Shown here in pieces: positions 1 through 12,110 of a stretch of 64,000 nucleotides of DNA; within the stretch, counting starts at the first letter, position 1; each line of letters starts with the position of its first letter. The notes below the pieces were generated by a model. The model searched no databases and was not told where the DNA came from. It worked only from the letters and a program-made list of their open reading frames with translations. Source of the DNA: Chlorophyllum brunneum (Eukaryota > Basidiomycota > Agaricomycetes > Agaricales > Agaricaceae); NCBI GenBank assembly GCA_963576785.1, contig OY756148.1:1116001-1180000 (forward strand), in the 5' to 3' direction. Both the position numbers and the translations under genes were made by a program.

Positions 1-3000
1 TGTCCGGAGATACATGAGCCCCAGAGCAATAGTCGCCGCAGGCGAAGTAAGATTGATATCAAACGCCATTCGCATCTTCTTTGCAAGCATTGGATCCGCA
101 TCCCCATGAATGAGAATGTTTAACCTCGATAGCAGATGCGCGTCCGCAGGAATCGTGGCCCCCTTTCCCAGCATGATCATTCCAAACGCTAGGGCTGCCG
201 TGTATGTATACGCCTCTCGATTCTCATTACTCAAATCAGGCTGAACCAGGTCCTTTCTGCTGATCTGGTTCAAGCACACTTCTGCCATCCTACGATTCTT
301 CGTCCCAAGGTACAGTAATCCCACCCCAGCAAGCCCAGCCGCCTGAGTCATCAGAGAGACATTCAGGTCAACTGAGGGCGTCGGTAGCAATGCCGGTGTG
401 TGGACGGCCAACAGTTTTGTTACATGCTGATCTGCACTCCCAACATTCGCCGCGGACAGCCCTAGCAATACTCCAATTGATGTTAAGTCATGCTTTGGCG
501 TCAAGTAGCTGAACGTGTGCCAAGTCATCATGTGTTTGAGGTGTCCCGTCAGCCCGAGTCCTAGCAAGAATCCTGCATGCTCGGGGGACAGTTCTGAGGG
601 TTTATTGAACGCAATCCAAGAACTTTCCACACCAACTGCAGTCGGAGATATACGCAACCCCGCGGCTACGCCGTTGTGAAACTCGCCCCAATTGAGTGAT
701 TCAACCGAAATCTTGCCCACCTCTGGGGTGACAAAAATGTTCAAAGGTTGTACACGGATCGTGAACTCGAGCTTGGGAATGGTATAGGCTTCGCGGGTGA
801 CCGTAGGAACGGAGCCAAATGTGAACATTGCACGGCCATAAGGAAGTGCGAGAGTTCGATCTGCTACGCGAATGACTTGATTCTGATGCTCTTTGGTTTG
901 ATCGTGTTCACTAGGAAATACGATCCCGTTAGCTAAAGTTAAGCGAGCGTTGAAATTGAAATACCTAAGATCGGGGCGATCGGGAATTTTGATAGATGTT
1001 GTCGTTGACGAGCACAGCATGCGAGCAACCTCTTCCAACCGGCGATCTTGACCGAACCGAATGCTTGTAAAAGCTTCAAGGTCTAATTCTACACCAGTAA
1101 CCACATCGACCTCTCCACCCCCTGCCGCTCGAGCGGCTGAGACCAAGTGGCTGATTGTCTGGCGAGGCTTACAGGGGCTCTAAACATGAAATATGTGAGT
1201 AAAAAAGGATATTTCCAATCAGAAAAGACACGAAAAACCCACAAAAAAGTCCTTGTTTGACTTAAAACCATCTCGATTGAATTGTTCTACATTTTCATTA
1301 GCCGACGCTGCCAAGTCATTCCTGCCAATCGCCATATAGGCATGAAGAGGCCAATTGAGAGGTGGGGCCAATTGGCACGTTCGAGCAGCTTCTCGTAATG
1401 GAGCGACAATGCCAAGTGGTAACGAATCAAGAAACTTTGTACCCCGTCTGGACACAAGGAGAAGGATGGCACGCTCTGCTCTCGTGCGTATGTCTGACGT
1501 TTGACCATCCGTGAGATACGTATATAGAGCCGACAAGTCATGAAGACTATGAAGTGGGTCCCATTTTCCATATGCAAAAGATGCTTGTACGCCGAATCGC
1601 GCGGCAATGTGGGAGGCATCGTGCCATGGAACCTTCCATTCGGGGTTGCTCAGACGACCATAAAATATAGCAGAGATATCGGGCGGCCACACTGGTAGTC
1701 GGTCATCTAGATGGGCTGCGGCTGATCGGAAGCAAACATCAGAGAGGTATCAGGCGGAAGATCAGGGTCACATACGCGAAGCCCCGGCTACTGGCCAGAC
1801 ACTCGTTGGGTCTGGTACGAGCCTCTGCCAATAATCTGCCCACTCCGGCCGAACTTCTAAGGCTATTTGACATATCAGAGGCACCAGCTTCAAGAGATCA
1901 TCGAACCGATTAACAGTAAGGCGGAGATATTCTGCGAGTGTATGAAGTGCATATAACATTGGAGAAAGGAGTCTGGAAGGCCTTTTTTCTGAATGGATGG
2001 GCTTTAGGGGAGGGATATCGGGTGGTCTGCGTAACTGGCGTAACACCGGGTCTTCTTTGAAGTTGTTATGAGATGTTGATTGTCCGAGTCGCTCCCAGGC
2101 TTCTCTCGGCCGGTCCACCGGCTGGTTTTTGAGCTGGAAGACAGCGTAAATAGCGGCTGTCAAACACTGGAACTGAACATTATTAATTGAGGACAATCCT
2201 CTCGCGTTCCACTTGTCTAGGAAAGCACAGTGTAGGAGAAAGGAAGCTTCAGAGGTCAAACATTGTGCAAGTACGGCAAGGCATTCCACCGTTAAGGGAC
2301 ATTTGGGATTGAAAGGTAGATCTAGACGAGCGCTGCGGCCGTTGGGGAAAGTCAGGGCTACAGAGGATGCTCGGATGCGAGACATGTGGATAATAGGATT
2401 AGAACTCCCGTCTACCTCAATATCCATTCCCGAATTATCGGAAGAGAAATCGAAGCCTCCGGTAATTTCGAGAGGGATTTCCCGTAGACCATGGGTCAAA
2501 AGCGCAAGTTGATGATCAGGCTTAAGCACAAGAAAATCCCAGACGTGTTCCCGAGTAGCGCGTATTGCTGTGGAGACAATGGCAGGGATCTGAGAAATAT
2601 GGTAAACCTTCACCGTCTCCTCGCCAAAGGCTACAGAGAGGATGTGTGCAAGCTGGGACTTTGGGAGTTGGAAAGAGAATAAACACCGTTCTTCATTCCC
2701 ATCGAAGCGTTCATCAAACGCCGAAAACGTTATATCGCGCCAAGATTTTGCACTACGTCAGTTAGCATCAAGCACAGATAGGAAGGAAAGCGCTTACTCC
2801 TCCTCCGATATGTCCTGAGTGTAAATTCTTTGCATCCAATAGGCGGCCTTCATCCTTCCATGCTCAATAGGGATCTCCAGATCCGCATCCACGCGACCAC
2901 CAAAGGCCATGCGATCCATGGTTACACCGAAGTCATTTCTGGTTAAAGAGGCCCGTTTCGCGGCCGCGCTACCGGAAGCCGATCGCTGCGAAGACCCTCC

Positions 3001-4215
3001 CGAGACAAGGGATTGAAGGGTTGTTGTGGTTGAAAGGGCTGGTGCCATTCCAGGAAGAGCGGAAAGAGGTGGCATGTCAGGAAGGGGAACATCGAATATA
3101 TCAGCGGTAGGCGATATATCCGGTGATCGACGGCTGGGTGAGAGAGGGTGGTGTAGACGTCCTGCACCGTCGTAAATTGCTGACGTACGTCTGCTCCCTG
3201 GTCCAGGCATAGATTGTCGTTTCTTCGGTTCTCGTGGGCGACTTTCTGTAAGTGGCGCAGGCACATCCTTGGGCTTGAGGTACGCGTACCGCCAGATGGA
3301 TAACTTTCGTCGCTCAACATCCACAGAAACAGCACCATAGATAGTACAGTCTTGTCCTTGACGGGTAACGGCAACAACCATCTCGGTGGAAGGTATTGAT
3401 CGGAGAGGTCTAGCCGAGTTTTCATCTTCATCTTTCAGCATGATGGGAATATTTCGGTATCCGCCTGTTATTCCAGCCGTCAACCCTACTGCAGCAGCTT
3501 CAGCCAGAGGACTCGTCATGGAAAATATGGTAGGAAGTACTGCCTCGCCCGTCAATTCAGCCTCGACGAATTCGCTAGACTCAAGCACACGTTGGATCAG
3601 GACGCCATGGGGAAACAAAGGCCACGCTTTCCGAACAATGAAGGGCAATGAAAGGGAGTATTCCAGGCCATTCTGCAGAATTATTCTCCCGACACTCCGG
3701 AGGAATACGAAGATGGCAGGTACGAGAGTAGGATTGTTAGATGTCGCCTGTGAGGCAGCCTTTGCACGAGTAAAGGGACCAAAGGTTGGACGTTCAGAAG
3801 ATGCATTGTCGGACTGAGAGGTGGGAGGAGGGGGTGGGGATGTCGAAGCGGAGTGGTCACGGGCCTGGGTGTCAACCTGCTCAAGCAACCCGAGGCAGGC
3901 CCACTGGATGGTTTCTCCTTCCTGACTGAATGACCATCTTCTACGAATGGCTCCGCCGTATCCCAGTATCACGGTGTGTGCGTTCCAGGTCAGCTCGCGG
4001 CCATCGGACTGGGTGTCGTGATGAAAGGTGGTCTGAATTGTCGAGAGATTGTCGGTATCTGATCCGCGCAAGACAGAGCGTATAGCTCGGAGCAAGTCTG
4101 ATTCACTGGACGGAGCAGTGCACGATGAAGTATTCTGTTCAAGAAACTGGACTGCAGATGATTTGTGCAGAGGCTGGAGTTGGACGGTCAGAGGTCGGGT
4201 CATTGTCGCCCTCAT
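1..4215 (-). CDS. APC1: Anaphase-promoting complex subunit 1, 5' portion (3' end outside window)
   Basis: Large scaffold subunit of the APC/C ubiquitin ligase, which drives mitotic exit in the nucleus. The first exon (4215 to about 2790) carries the Apc1 N-terminal region, including the motif GYGGAIRRRWSF and a long Ser/Pro-rich insert. The next exon, from about 2753, holds the middle domain with the motif PSRLLSPMLYALHTLAEYLR. The segment at about 1692-1219 has YGRLSNPEWKVPWHD. The left 750 bases encode the proteasome/cyclosome repeat region, with GLAGVGLLYLGTKNRRMAEV and HGDADPMLAKKMR, both strongly Apc1-like. The gene is still open at base 1, so the C-terminus lies outside the window. Two in-frame ATGs are possible, at 4215 and 4203. 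It is divergent from the MOV10-like helicase across 280 bases. Exon borders below 1750 were not all resolved. The family assignment is secure. Confidence 0.93.
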
Positions 4216-4495
4216 TTGGGAGTGCCTGAAGCTCTTGCGTGCTGTTTACTCGTGTGTACTCTGGACGGTGATGGGCACTGCGATCAACAATGCCAAATAT
4301 GACGTCTGCACAGACAGGGGCTGCCATCTTGCAAATTCCGTCTGCTGGCTGCTCTACGCTGTTGTCCACATCCTTGCGTCTATATCTGGAGGCTGCACGT
4401 TCCGGGGACCTTACGTATCCGCAGTGCACCACGTTCCCTAACTCTATCTTGAGCGTCTTCTAGGGGAATGCTGTTAAACTCTGTCCTCGAGGACG
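4216..4495. promoter_or_regulatory. Shared divergent promoter of APC1 and the MOV10-like gene
   Basis: A 280-base interval separates the two divergent start codons, so it must contain both promoters and both 5' leaders. I see no clear TATA box. The assignment rests on geometry only. Confidence 0.5.
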
Positions 4496-7400
4496 ATGGC
4501 CTATCAACGATTCCCCAACAACACCCCTCCTTGGCCCCCCATGGATCCCTACTCACCCCCGTACTCACCGACGGCTTATACCTCCCCAGCGACCTCCTAT
4601 GGTCATCACTCCTACTATCAAGGCATGAGTCCTATTCAGGTGGATGACGCTCAGTACGATTCGAACACTCACCCCTATTGGAAAGACCGCGTCGTTCCGC
4701 GGCCAGGCTTCAGATCTCCGCGAGCCCTAGGTCCCTCCCCCGAAAGCAGTCGCATCGTCATCAAGGATCCAAAGACATCCAGGGAACCTAGCAAGCAACA
4801 ACTTCTTCCTCCTCGATCTTACGGAAATCCCACTCAATCAAAAACACAAAAGAAAGAAACAAGAGAAAAATCTTCTGAACTGAAATCGACTTTCGTAAGT
4901 CCGCAAGACTTCTTCACGTCGTAGCCTACAAAATTCTTTAGGCCAAAAACCATGGACTAGATAAATATGTACGTTTCACCCAACTACTTCCGCTTCCGGA
5001 ACAGATCATTTCCTAGGCTCCATCTTTTGTTCCCCAATCTCTCAGAAATATACAAAGACTCGTGCACCAACTCGAACCCCTGCCTCCTGTTTCACCTTTC
5101 CCACCACAGGACTATTCAAGTACTTTCTTGATCCCCTACCTCGTCGAGGAGCGAGAAAGCCATCTCCTGTCAAAGTCACCGACACCCGACGAAAACACAC
5201 CTTTGGAATCGAGTCACTATCACGAACATTGGTACCCCATTTTACAGGCAGAAGTGGATTGTCTCTGCACCCAACGTTCGAGCATTATCCTTTGGAACGT
5301 CAAGGACCTCAAGCTAACAGATTGGAAGCGCAATGTCTTTTCTCTTGTCGTTCCAGGACTACGAGAGAATTACCCCCGACTTGAAGCCGGCGACCTTGTG
5401 AAAATGCGCCAGGTCATCACGACTCAGAACGGTATCACCGAACCATTCATTGGTACGGGGCTGGCCTTTGAAGCCAGGGTCATTGCGTCCAAGAAGAGGG
5501 AAGGTGTTGTCTGTAAGTGCTTGCTTCCCCTCCGTCTGGTCTTCCAATAATTTGTCCTAGATCTTTACTCCTCCACACTCGAGGAGTACATCCAAAACTA
5601 TTTCCCTGGCATCGCACTCTATCTAGCTCAGACAGACAATCACATTCCATTCCAATTACCTCTCACATTTAACATATCCTTTCTCGTCAATGTGCGCCCA
5701 TTCTGTCGCATGGAAGCTGCTGTTGCCGACCTTGATGGCGTGATGAACACTGATGTGGGGGGTAATTTGACCACTCGGTGGCTTTTTCCAACCCTCAAGG
5801 ATATTACAGACACCCCTCCCCGCTGGACGACAGAATCAAGAGCTTCTCATGACGGATTGAAGTGGAAAGATAAAGACTTAAATGAAGAACAAAGGGTGGG
5901 CATACGTCAAAGAAGACAGCGTAGCAGAAACTCATCGATAACCTAGAACGCTGTTGCCTCTATCGCGCTGCAAGAATGGCCAGTGCCATACCTGATCTCC
6001 GGTCCCGCAGGTACGGGAAAAACAAAGTATGTCCTCCCCTCTCGCCCTGGGCACAAGTTCATTGGCTCTCATAGAACCATCGTTGAAACTGTTCTCCAAG
6101 TCCTCGCTATCCAGCCTGATGCTTGCATCCTTCTGTGTGCACCTTCCAACCCAGCTACAGATACGCTTGTCCTCCGACTCCGAAATTCTCTCAAGCCCTC
6201 CGAAATATTCCGCTTGAACGACCATGGTCGAGCTCTCAATCAAGTACCATCTAAGCTTCTGCCATTCTGCTGTGCGTGTCCATCTTCCGCATAGCTTTTA
6301 ATTTGGCACTTACTTTACATTCATAGATATTGATGCGTCTGCCGAAAACAAGTTCTCTATTCCACCATTTAAAGACCTGATGAAGTATCGCGTGGTCGTG
6401 TGTTCTTGCATTGATGCAAATATCTTGGTCGAGGCACAATGCACTAATCGCACACTCATGAAGATGGAAAACGAAGTCCTCAGCTCTATCCACCCTCATT
6501 CCGCGACGCGGACTCCCGCGAAACCTCACTGGACACACCTGATTATTGACGAGGTGGGTGCGTTTCAACATTTGAAGGGGGTTTATTTCAACGGGGATCA
6601 AGGCCGCCCAAGGTTCAGAGCCAGAACTTTGTATTCCGATTTCCGTTGTTGCTACTGGTTGCCAGACACAAGTCACGAAACATCCGATGGTAGAACCATC
6701 ACAACCCCAGCTAATCCTCTGTGGTGATCGGTTCCAGCGTACGTACATCTATCTCTTCTATCTACTCCCCCCTTCACGGTGTTGTCCCTCACGATTTCGC
6801 ATAGTTGGGCCAATTGTCTCCTCGGACGGGGCCCGAAAAGCCGAGCTGGACATGTCCCTTCTCCAACGTCTCTTTGACCAGCCGTTATATGCCAACGAAG
6901 CTAGTACAATCGACTACTTCCGCCCTTGTGCACATCTACGCAGGAACTACCGCAGCCACCCTGCGATCCTCATGCCACCCTCCGCTTTATTCTACAATGA
7001 CACTTTGGTGCCCTCCGCAACCAATGGACGGATCTCCTGGTCTGACCTTCCCGATCATCGGTTACCCGTGAGAATAATTGGATGTGAGAGTAACGAAGAG
7101 TGTATAGATGAGGTACGTAAAGAGAAATCCCAAACACCTTGCTTGACATACACACAATTTGACTCGAATCATTAGAAATCGACTTGGTACAATTTAGGCG
7201 AAATCGAAATTGTGATCCGGATTGCCAAGTCACTCATGAAAGAAGCCAATTCATGCAACCCTCCACTCAAAGCAAGGAACATTGGCATCATATCGCCCTT
7301 CCGCGCACAAGTATGGAAGCTACGGGAAATACTACGGGGAGAGAACTTGAGGGATGTGGATGTGGGTACTGTTGAGGTAAGTTGGCTTCTTGGCTTCTTG

Positions 7401-8169
7401 CTCGAAGATCCGCGTTCCGGGAATGGACCTGGTTTATCCCGTCGGGCTCACCGACTTGTGGCGTCTGAATGGAGATTAATTACTGCTGTTCGTTATCCGG
7501 ACGTCACCACCATTTGCCAGGCATTGTGCTTTCTGGCATGGCAACTGATATTGACTTGACACTACGTAATCTAAGGACTGGCAAGGAAGAGAAAACAGAG
7601 TGATCATCGTTTCATGTGTACGTTCAGACGCCAGGTTCCTGGAGGATGACTTTCAGAAGGGCCTGGGTCTGTTCAAAGAACCCAAACGGTAGGTTTCTAT
7701 AATCTCATGCTGTGAATCATTATCTCTTTAATTACCGATCCCCTTAATTTCCAATCGTCGACAGAATGAACGTTGCCATCACTCGCGCCAAAGAACTTCT
7801 GGTGGTCGTAGGCAACCCTCGACGCCTTCAAGAAGATCCCTACTGGAAATCATATCTCCAGTTCGCCCTTCGGAACAACCTGTCAGTGTATTCTAGCTTC
7901 GCCCCTGGTTCATACCTTATCCGTTTCAACCGTACCCATCTCCTAGGTATGAAGGGCCGCAATTGCTGGATCTTGAAATCGACGGGAACTATATCTCGAA
8001 GCTCGAGTACGTCATTGGTTTTTCTCACCAAATATGTTGAACGAAATTCCTCACGGTTACGGTGGTTAGGGCTGCGCTTATTCATGAAGGGATAAACGAA
8101 GGGGTGGACCCCGAAAAGATTGGTGTCGTTGTGGCTGGGATTGTTGCGGGTGAGGTGTTGCGAGAATGA
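4496..8169 (+). CDS. MOV10/SDE3-type SF1B RNA helicase
   Basis: Upf1-like superfamily 1 RNA helicase of the MOV10/SDE3/Armitage branch, known in other organisms for 5'-3' unwinding and roles in RNA silencing and mRNA decay. About 900 residues in a dozen or more exons. The N-terminus (about 130 residues) is a Pro/Tyr/Ser-rich disordered tail. Helicase motifs in order: LNEEQRNAV, Walker A GPAGTGKT (about 6001), Ia LLCAPSNPATD, II DEAAQGSEPE (formed only after removing an intron at about 6553-6600), III LILCGDRFQLGP, IV LRRNYRSHPAIL, V GTVEDWQGREN, VI MNVAITRAKELLVV. Near the 3' end, introns at about 7908-7947 and 8009-8071 restore a frame ending at TGA 8167-8169. The ATG at 4496 (context gacgATGGCC) is the first in frame. 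It is convergent with the SPRY gene, 84 bases away. All catalytic motifs appear intact. Confidence 0.9.
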
Positions 8170-8253
8170 ACGATGGCTGGAGACAGGCGCACTCTTGTAC
8201 TAGTTGTACTCACAAAATAAAGAGGAGCACCAGAATAGTAGTCAAATGCAATG

Positions 8254-9293
8254 TCAGTGGTATGTGTACGCTGGTAACTCTTCATCGATATCTCCTCCGA
8301 GTCCAGATCCACCAGCAAGATATCCACCGACATGCCCTTCAATTTTCCAAGCCCATTCATTGCCCTCCTTCCATCTAAAATAGTCACCACCAAAGTTTAC
8401 ATCAAAATCACATTGGCCCTCGACACCGATAGCCGCAAATACATCATGGTTGTGGCGAGGAAGATAAATTCCAGTAAATGCAGCTGGGAGGCGGTAACCA
8501 TTATAGGTGTAGAATAAAGTGCCGGTGGAAAACTCATAACCACAGCCGATGGTGTCTCCTGTGCTTATCCTTGTGAGGTCTGAAGTGTAGTCGCGGCCTC
8601 CGTCAGGATCTTCAAAGAACTTGCGGAAGTCATCGAGATGAAGACCAGCACTGAGTCTGTTCCAGCCAGGAAGACGATATTCAGGATATGGGCGGCATGC
8701 AGTTCCTGAAATGAAAGTCAGCAATGGCTCATGTTGCTATCACTGTTGTAGCCCACCAATTGCGACGACGCCATCCATGCGGTTAAGGAGAACTTCATAA
8801 TATGCACCCGTCTTGCCTTGTATACCGTAGAGCCCGGCAAGGATGGGGAGGTCGCTCATCAGGCAGACATCGCCGCAGTTGGGGTTCGTTGTGACCTTGA
8901 CAACACCCGGACCACCTTTGTTGTCGTTATAGATGGTTCCAGAAAACCTGTTCAAGGCGGGATAATCGAGTCCCCAGGCCCTTCCCCCTAGAGACCTTAT
9001 ACGGTCAATGAGGTGCGAGGGAATGAGTTGAGGGGGATGAGGCGGGTGGACCTGGCAGAATGATTCTGCAGCTTCATATTCATCATCAGGCGCATCTGTC
9101 AATTTACCTAGTGCGTGCTGTAAAGTGCGAAACCGAATTACTGAGCTGAATAGGGGACTCGGACGAGGTGAATACGCACCGACTGCTCAGGCGCCGGCGC
9201 CCATCCAGGGGGAGCGCCGGAATGGCTGGACGAAGGATGATGGTGCTCAGCGGCCTGGGCAACCTTCTGCTTGAGGTTCTTGAAGAGGCCCAT
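8254..9293 (-). CDS. SPRY-domain protein resembling Ear1/Ssh4 Rsp5 adaptors
   Basis: 308 residues in three exons: 9293-9180, 9117-8757 and 8705-8254. The start MGLFKNLKQK is a short basic amphipathic-looking tail followed by His/Ser/Pro-rich sequence. A conserved linker (DAPDDEYEAAESFCQ) leads to a SPRY fold with TGAYYEVLLNRMDGVVAIG, TACRPYPEYRLPGWNR and GDTIGCGYEFSTGTLFYTYNG. This layout, including RPYPxxRLPGW, matches the SPRY region of yeast Ear1/Ssh4, which recruit the ubiquitin ligase Rsp5 to membrane cargo. Unlike those, I see no transmembrane helix. The extreme C-terminus has LPAY, a PY-like motif. The SPRY fold is confident; the adaptor role is inference. The start codon lies 103 bases from that of RPC10, divergent. 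Confidence 0.82.
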
Positions 9294-9396
9294 TGGAGTG
9301 GAGGGCACAGGAGCGAGGACGGGCCTTAAGGGACATGGAGAGGCAGTGTATGTCACACTGTGTCCATCCCTCACTTTCTCCTTTGAGTCCCCGTCC
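9294..9396. promoter_or_regulatory. Very short bidirectional promoter, SPRY gene / RPC10
   Basis: Only 103 bases lie between the divergent ATGs at 9293 (-) and 9397 (+). Both leaders must overlap or be very short. It has a pyrimidine-rich stretch (tcactttctcctttgag) just before the RPC10 start. No TATA box is seen. Confidence 0.5.
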
Positions 9397-9924
9397 ATGC
9401 TCTTCTGTCCCACCTGTGCAAATCTTCTCGTCATCTCCTCTGACACGGGATACAACAAATGGGCGTGCAATACCTGTCCCTATGAATTTCCTATCTCAAA
9501 ACAAGTGGGTCCCAGCTCTGCTGTTGCGTCCGAATGTGCTGATTGTGCTGCTGGCAGATGACATCTAGGACGAGGCTGAAGCGTAAAGAGGTCGATGATG
9601 TCCTTGGAGGCGACGAAGCCTGGGTGCATGCAGATCAGACACAAGGTGCATTGCCAGCTCAGCCACTCTGTTCGTCTCCCTTACGTGACTTTCGAAGCAT
9701 CCTGTGATAAATGCAACAACGACCGCGCATACTTCTACCAGCTTCAGATCCGCTCTGCTGACGAGCCCATGACCACCTGTGAGTCTTTAATTCAGTTTCG
9801 ACACTTCCAACTCTCATAGACATCTAGTCTATCGGTACGCCACAACCCCCATGCCTCAGTATCAACAAGCACTAACCATGCCCGAAGATGCGTCAATTGT
9901 ACTCATCAATGGCGCGAGAACTAG
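9397..9924 (+). CDS. RPC11: DNA-directed RNA polymerase III subunit RPC10 (TFIIS-like)
   Basis: Small Pol III subunit needed for RNA cleavage and for termination/reinitiation in the nucleus (named RPC11 in yeast, RPC10 in human). Five exons: 9397-9504, 9558-9645, 9698-9778, 9828-9834 and 9888-9924, giving 106 residues, the usual family size. The N-terminal zinc ribbon starts MLFCPTCANLL and has CNTCPY. A linker carries KEVDDVLGGDEAW. The C-terminal ribbon has CDKCNNDRAYFYQLQ, the catalytic acidic hairpin RSADEPMTT, then FYRCVNCTHQWREN. The fourth exon is only 7 bases (TCTATCG); without it the FYRC junction cannot be formed. The intron after it has a good branch site (actaacc) at about 9871. 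The 3' half from 9631 lies inside the tandem duplication. This copy is intact. Confidence 0.93.
9828..9834 (+). other. 7-base microexon of RPC10
   Basis: TCTATCG is flanked by catctag upstream and gtacgc downstream. Joined to the T at 9778 and the A at 9888 it gives the codons for F, Y and R, completing the conserved TTFYRC junction of the second zinc ribbon. Skipping it shifts the frame. Confidence 0.85.
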
Positions 9925-10739
9925 TCCACCCCAAGCATCCGTATGTCTTGCCGCGTTCTTGGACTCCGCGGCGGTCCTTGAATACAAGTGCGTAGAGTAT
10001 ATACTAACCGCTATCAAATATATTACTCGCACCATGTTCTCCCGACAAGCCGACCCCGTCGGGCTGGAATCCATATCATTGGGACACGGGAATAGCATCA
10101 CGGTGCCAACGTGGGCCAGGGTGAACGTTGACCGTCAAATGTCCTGTGTCTTATAAGCTGGGGGCATATCTTGTTCCGCCAGAATTTCTCCCATCTTGAT
10201 ATCCTCCTGCACTGACTACATACCTTGCGTCCCATGCTGTCCGCATATAACCTTGAGCTTATGTGCTCGCCCCCCAGGACCATGCTTTTTTTATTGCCAC
10301 TCCCTGGCGTCTTCGGCACTCAAACGCAGTTGTACTGGAAGAGTGAACTGCTTTTCTTTCACGCCTTCCCCGACCGGCCTTTCTTTTCTTGGAACTTTTT
10401 CGATGGCAAGTTGTCTTATTTTAATCCATATCATATCACGAAATACCTCAAGAGCGGACGTCACTATCAGAAACCAATACCCCTCCTCCAGCGGATATCA
10501 TCCAACTGCCTATTCGTCCGTCTGCACCGTCATCCTCGTGGTCAAAATATATCTCCATTCCTGTTTCATGCTATAGTCCATATAATCGATCCAGACCTGT
10601 TCAGCAGGCTTAAATCACTCGTTTGAACACCAGCGGCATTCTATCGATGCACCTTATCAGAACCAGCACGAACAGCCCAGTAAAAAGAAGCATTGAATGG
10701 ACCAAGGATCTGTCAAAAGAAAACCAAGGCCAAGGCAAG
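9925..10739. other. Intergenic, inside duplication unit 1
   Basis: Downstream of RPC10 and past the 3' end of the broken secreted-protein gene. No open frame here has family similarity I recognise. Parts align with 12600-13220 of unit 2. Confidence 0.5.
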
Positions 10740-11222
10740 GGGCTGAACTTGCAGGAGCAGTTGGTGTTCAACTTGGCGGATGAACCGGAATCAGTCAATG
10801 CAATGAGCCAGCGACTCGCCTCGTTTGGGTCCTCCGTAATCTGCACAGACGAGAAGGCAACTCTCACCAAGCGCAGGTTAGAACAATGAGCCATGGTCTA
10901 CCCACGATGTTGCGATTAGAATATGACGGAATGACGCCAAGCTGACCCGACATCCGAGACGTACCACTCAAAAAAATATCGGTGAGCCGCCAGGCGTAGG
11001 GCGGGATAAACATAGTGGGATATCCTACGACACAGTCGTGATCAAGCGTAGTGGTCAGCGCAAGTGGTTTCAAAACCCCAACAGACTTAACGTATTGACT
11101 GGTGGTAACGCTCTGGATGTAGTAATAAGCTCCCTGCCCGAAGTGAACCTCAGCGTTTTCAGCAACGGAAAGTCCCCCAAGGGAGAGGAGAACGACAGCA
11201 AGAGAGAAAGCACGAAGAACAT
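10740..11222 (-). pseudogene. Broken copy of the small secreted-protein gene (unit 1)
   Basis: Paralogue of the gene at 13227-13723. Compared with that copy, about 13 bases are missing between the ATG (11222) and the mature-protein region. The frame encoding GQGAYYYIQSVTTSQYVKS therefore has no ATG. The exon-2 equivalent begins TGGTACGTCTCG, has lost internal bases and reaches an in-frame stop. The exon-3 equivalent still reads ITEDPNEASRWLIALTDSG but runs past the stop used by the other copy. Several independent lesions point to an old pseudogene. The lower boundary is approximate. Confidence 0.75.
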
Positions 11223-12110
11223 GGAAGTAGATACGGGAACGTGCTACCGAACGGTTGGCCCACTGAACCTCTTATTTCTTCTCGACGATAACGTGAGCTA
11301 ACGATTTTTCCAAGATGTACACTGCCAGTTTGAATGGTGGAGTGGATGGCGAAGTTAAGACACCACGAGGATGAGCTTGCGCTAGAGTAGGTGGCGTCAG
11401 CAGTACCGAAATTCTGATACGAGGTCGCCAGGACGTTTAAGTGTTCCATCCCGTTTAAGTGTTCCATCCATCATCAGACGCCGGGGGGATACGACTATAA
11501 ACCGGTCCGAGCCCAGGTATGGTGATCAATATTCAATGCTCAATGCTCCGTGGTCGATCCCAACTTCGTTTTTAGTTGAGCTAATCGCGGGATCATGGGC
11601 CATGCATAGTCTTAGGATCGATGCCACTAGACCTCGAAAATAACATAGAGTCTGTTCCGAGGGGGGGTTGCAGAAGAACCAATGTACACGTAAAATATCA
11701 GACAGCTAATTACAAGGAGCAGAAGGGCCAAAATCGTACTTGGGATGTATTACTGACAAGAGGCCGGAATTACTCTGCCCAATAGGTGCCCGTTCGTCCT
11801 CTGTCATGTTCCTGAGATTGGCAGACAATTATAAGGCTCAGAACGACATGCGGGGGTTCGGTTATTCCATCCCTGTCCAGTTTCAACGTTTCAGGAGATT
11901 CCGCCGTGTACTCCCTTCAAACAAAGCTTTCAGACTCTTGTCCCAAATATGGATCCTTCTGCCCCGCCATCGCGGAGGAAACCTCAAATCCTTTTCTGCC
12001 TTTCTGGAGAGCACTTATCGTTCCATTCGAAATTTTAGTCTTCGACTGAGAAGATGTGTTCTGTTCTCAGGCTCTCAGTCACCCGCGTCTGTCCCGTTGA
12101 CATAACACCT
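11223..12110. other. Intergenic / decayed sequence, end of unit 1
   Basis: Corresponds to 13724-14578 of unit 2. A 121-residue open frame at 11740-12105 is not preserved in unit 2, so it is not supported as coding. The last 30 bases match the exon region that is open in unit 2 (14538-14578), but with altered codons. Confidence 0.5.

Larger units (their letters stand above)
9631..12110. repeat. Unit 1 of a tandem segmental duplication (about 2.48 kb)
   Basis: Starts inside RPC10 exon 2 at cagatcagacacaag and ends at 12110, directly abutting the same motif at 12111. It holds the 3' half of the functional RPC10, a broken copy of the small secreted-protein gene (minus strand) and 0.7 kb corresponding to the region before the unidentified exon of unit 2. 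Homology to unit 2 is diverged, with many substitutions and indels. The clearest stretches are 9637-9778 vs 12117-12258, 11050-11180 vs 13540-13680 and 11960-12110 vs 14435-14578. Confidence 0.9.

Noticed and set aside
11740..12105. 121-codon open frame in duplication unit 1
   Set aside because: Not preserved in the homologous part of unit 2 and lacks recognisable motifs.
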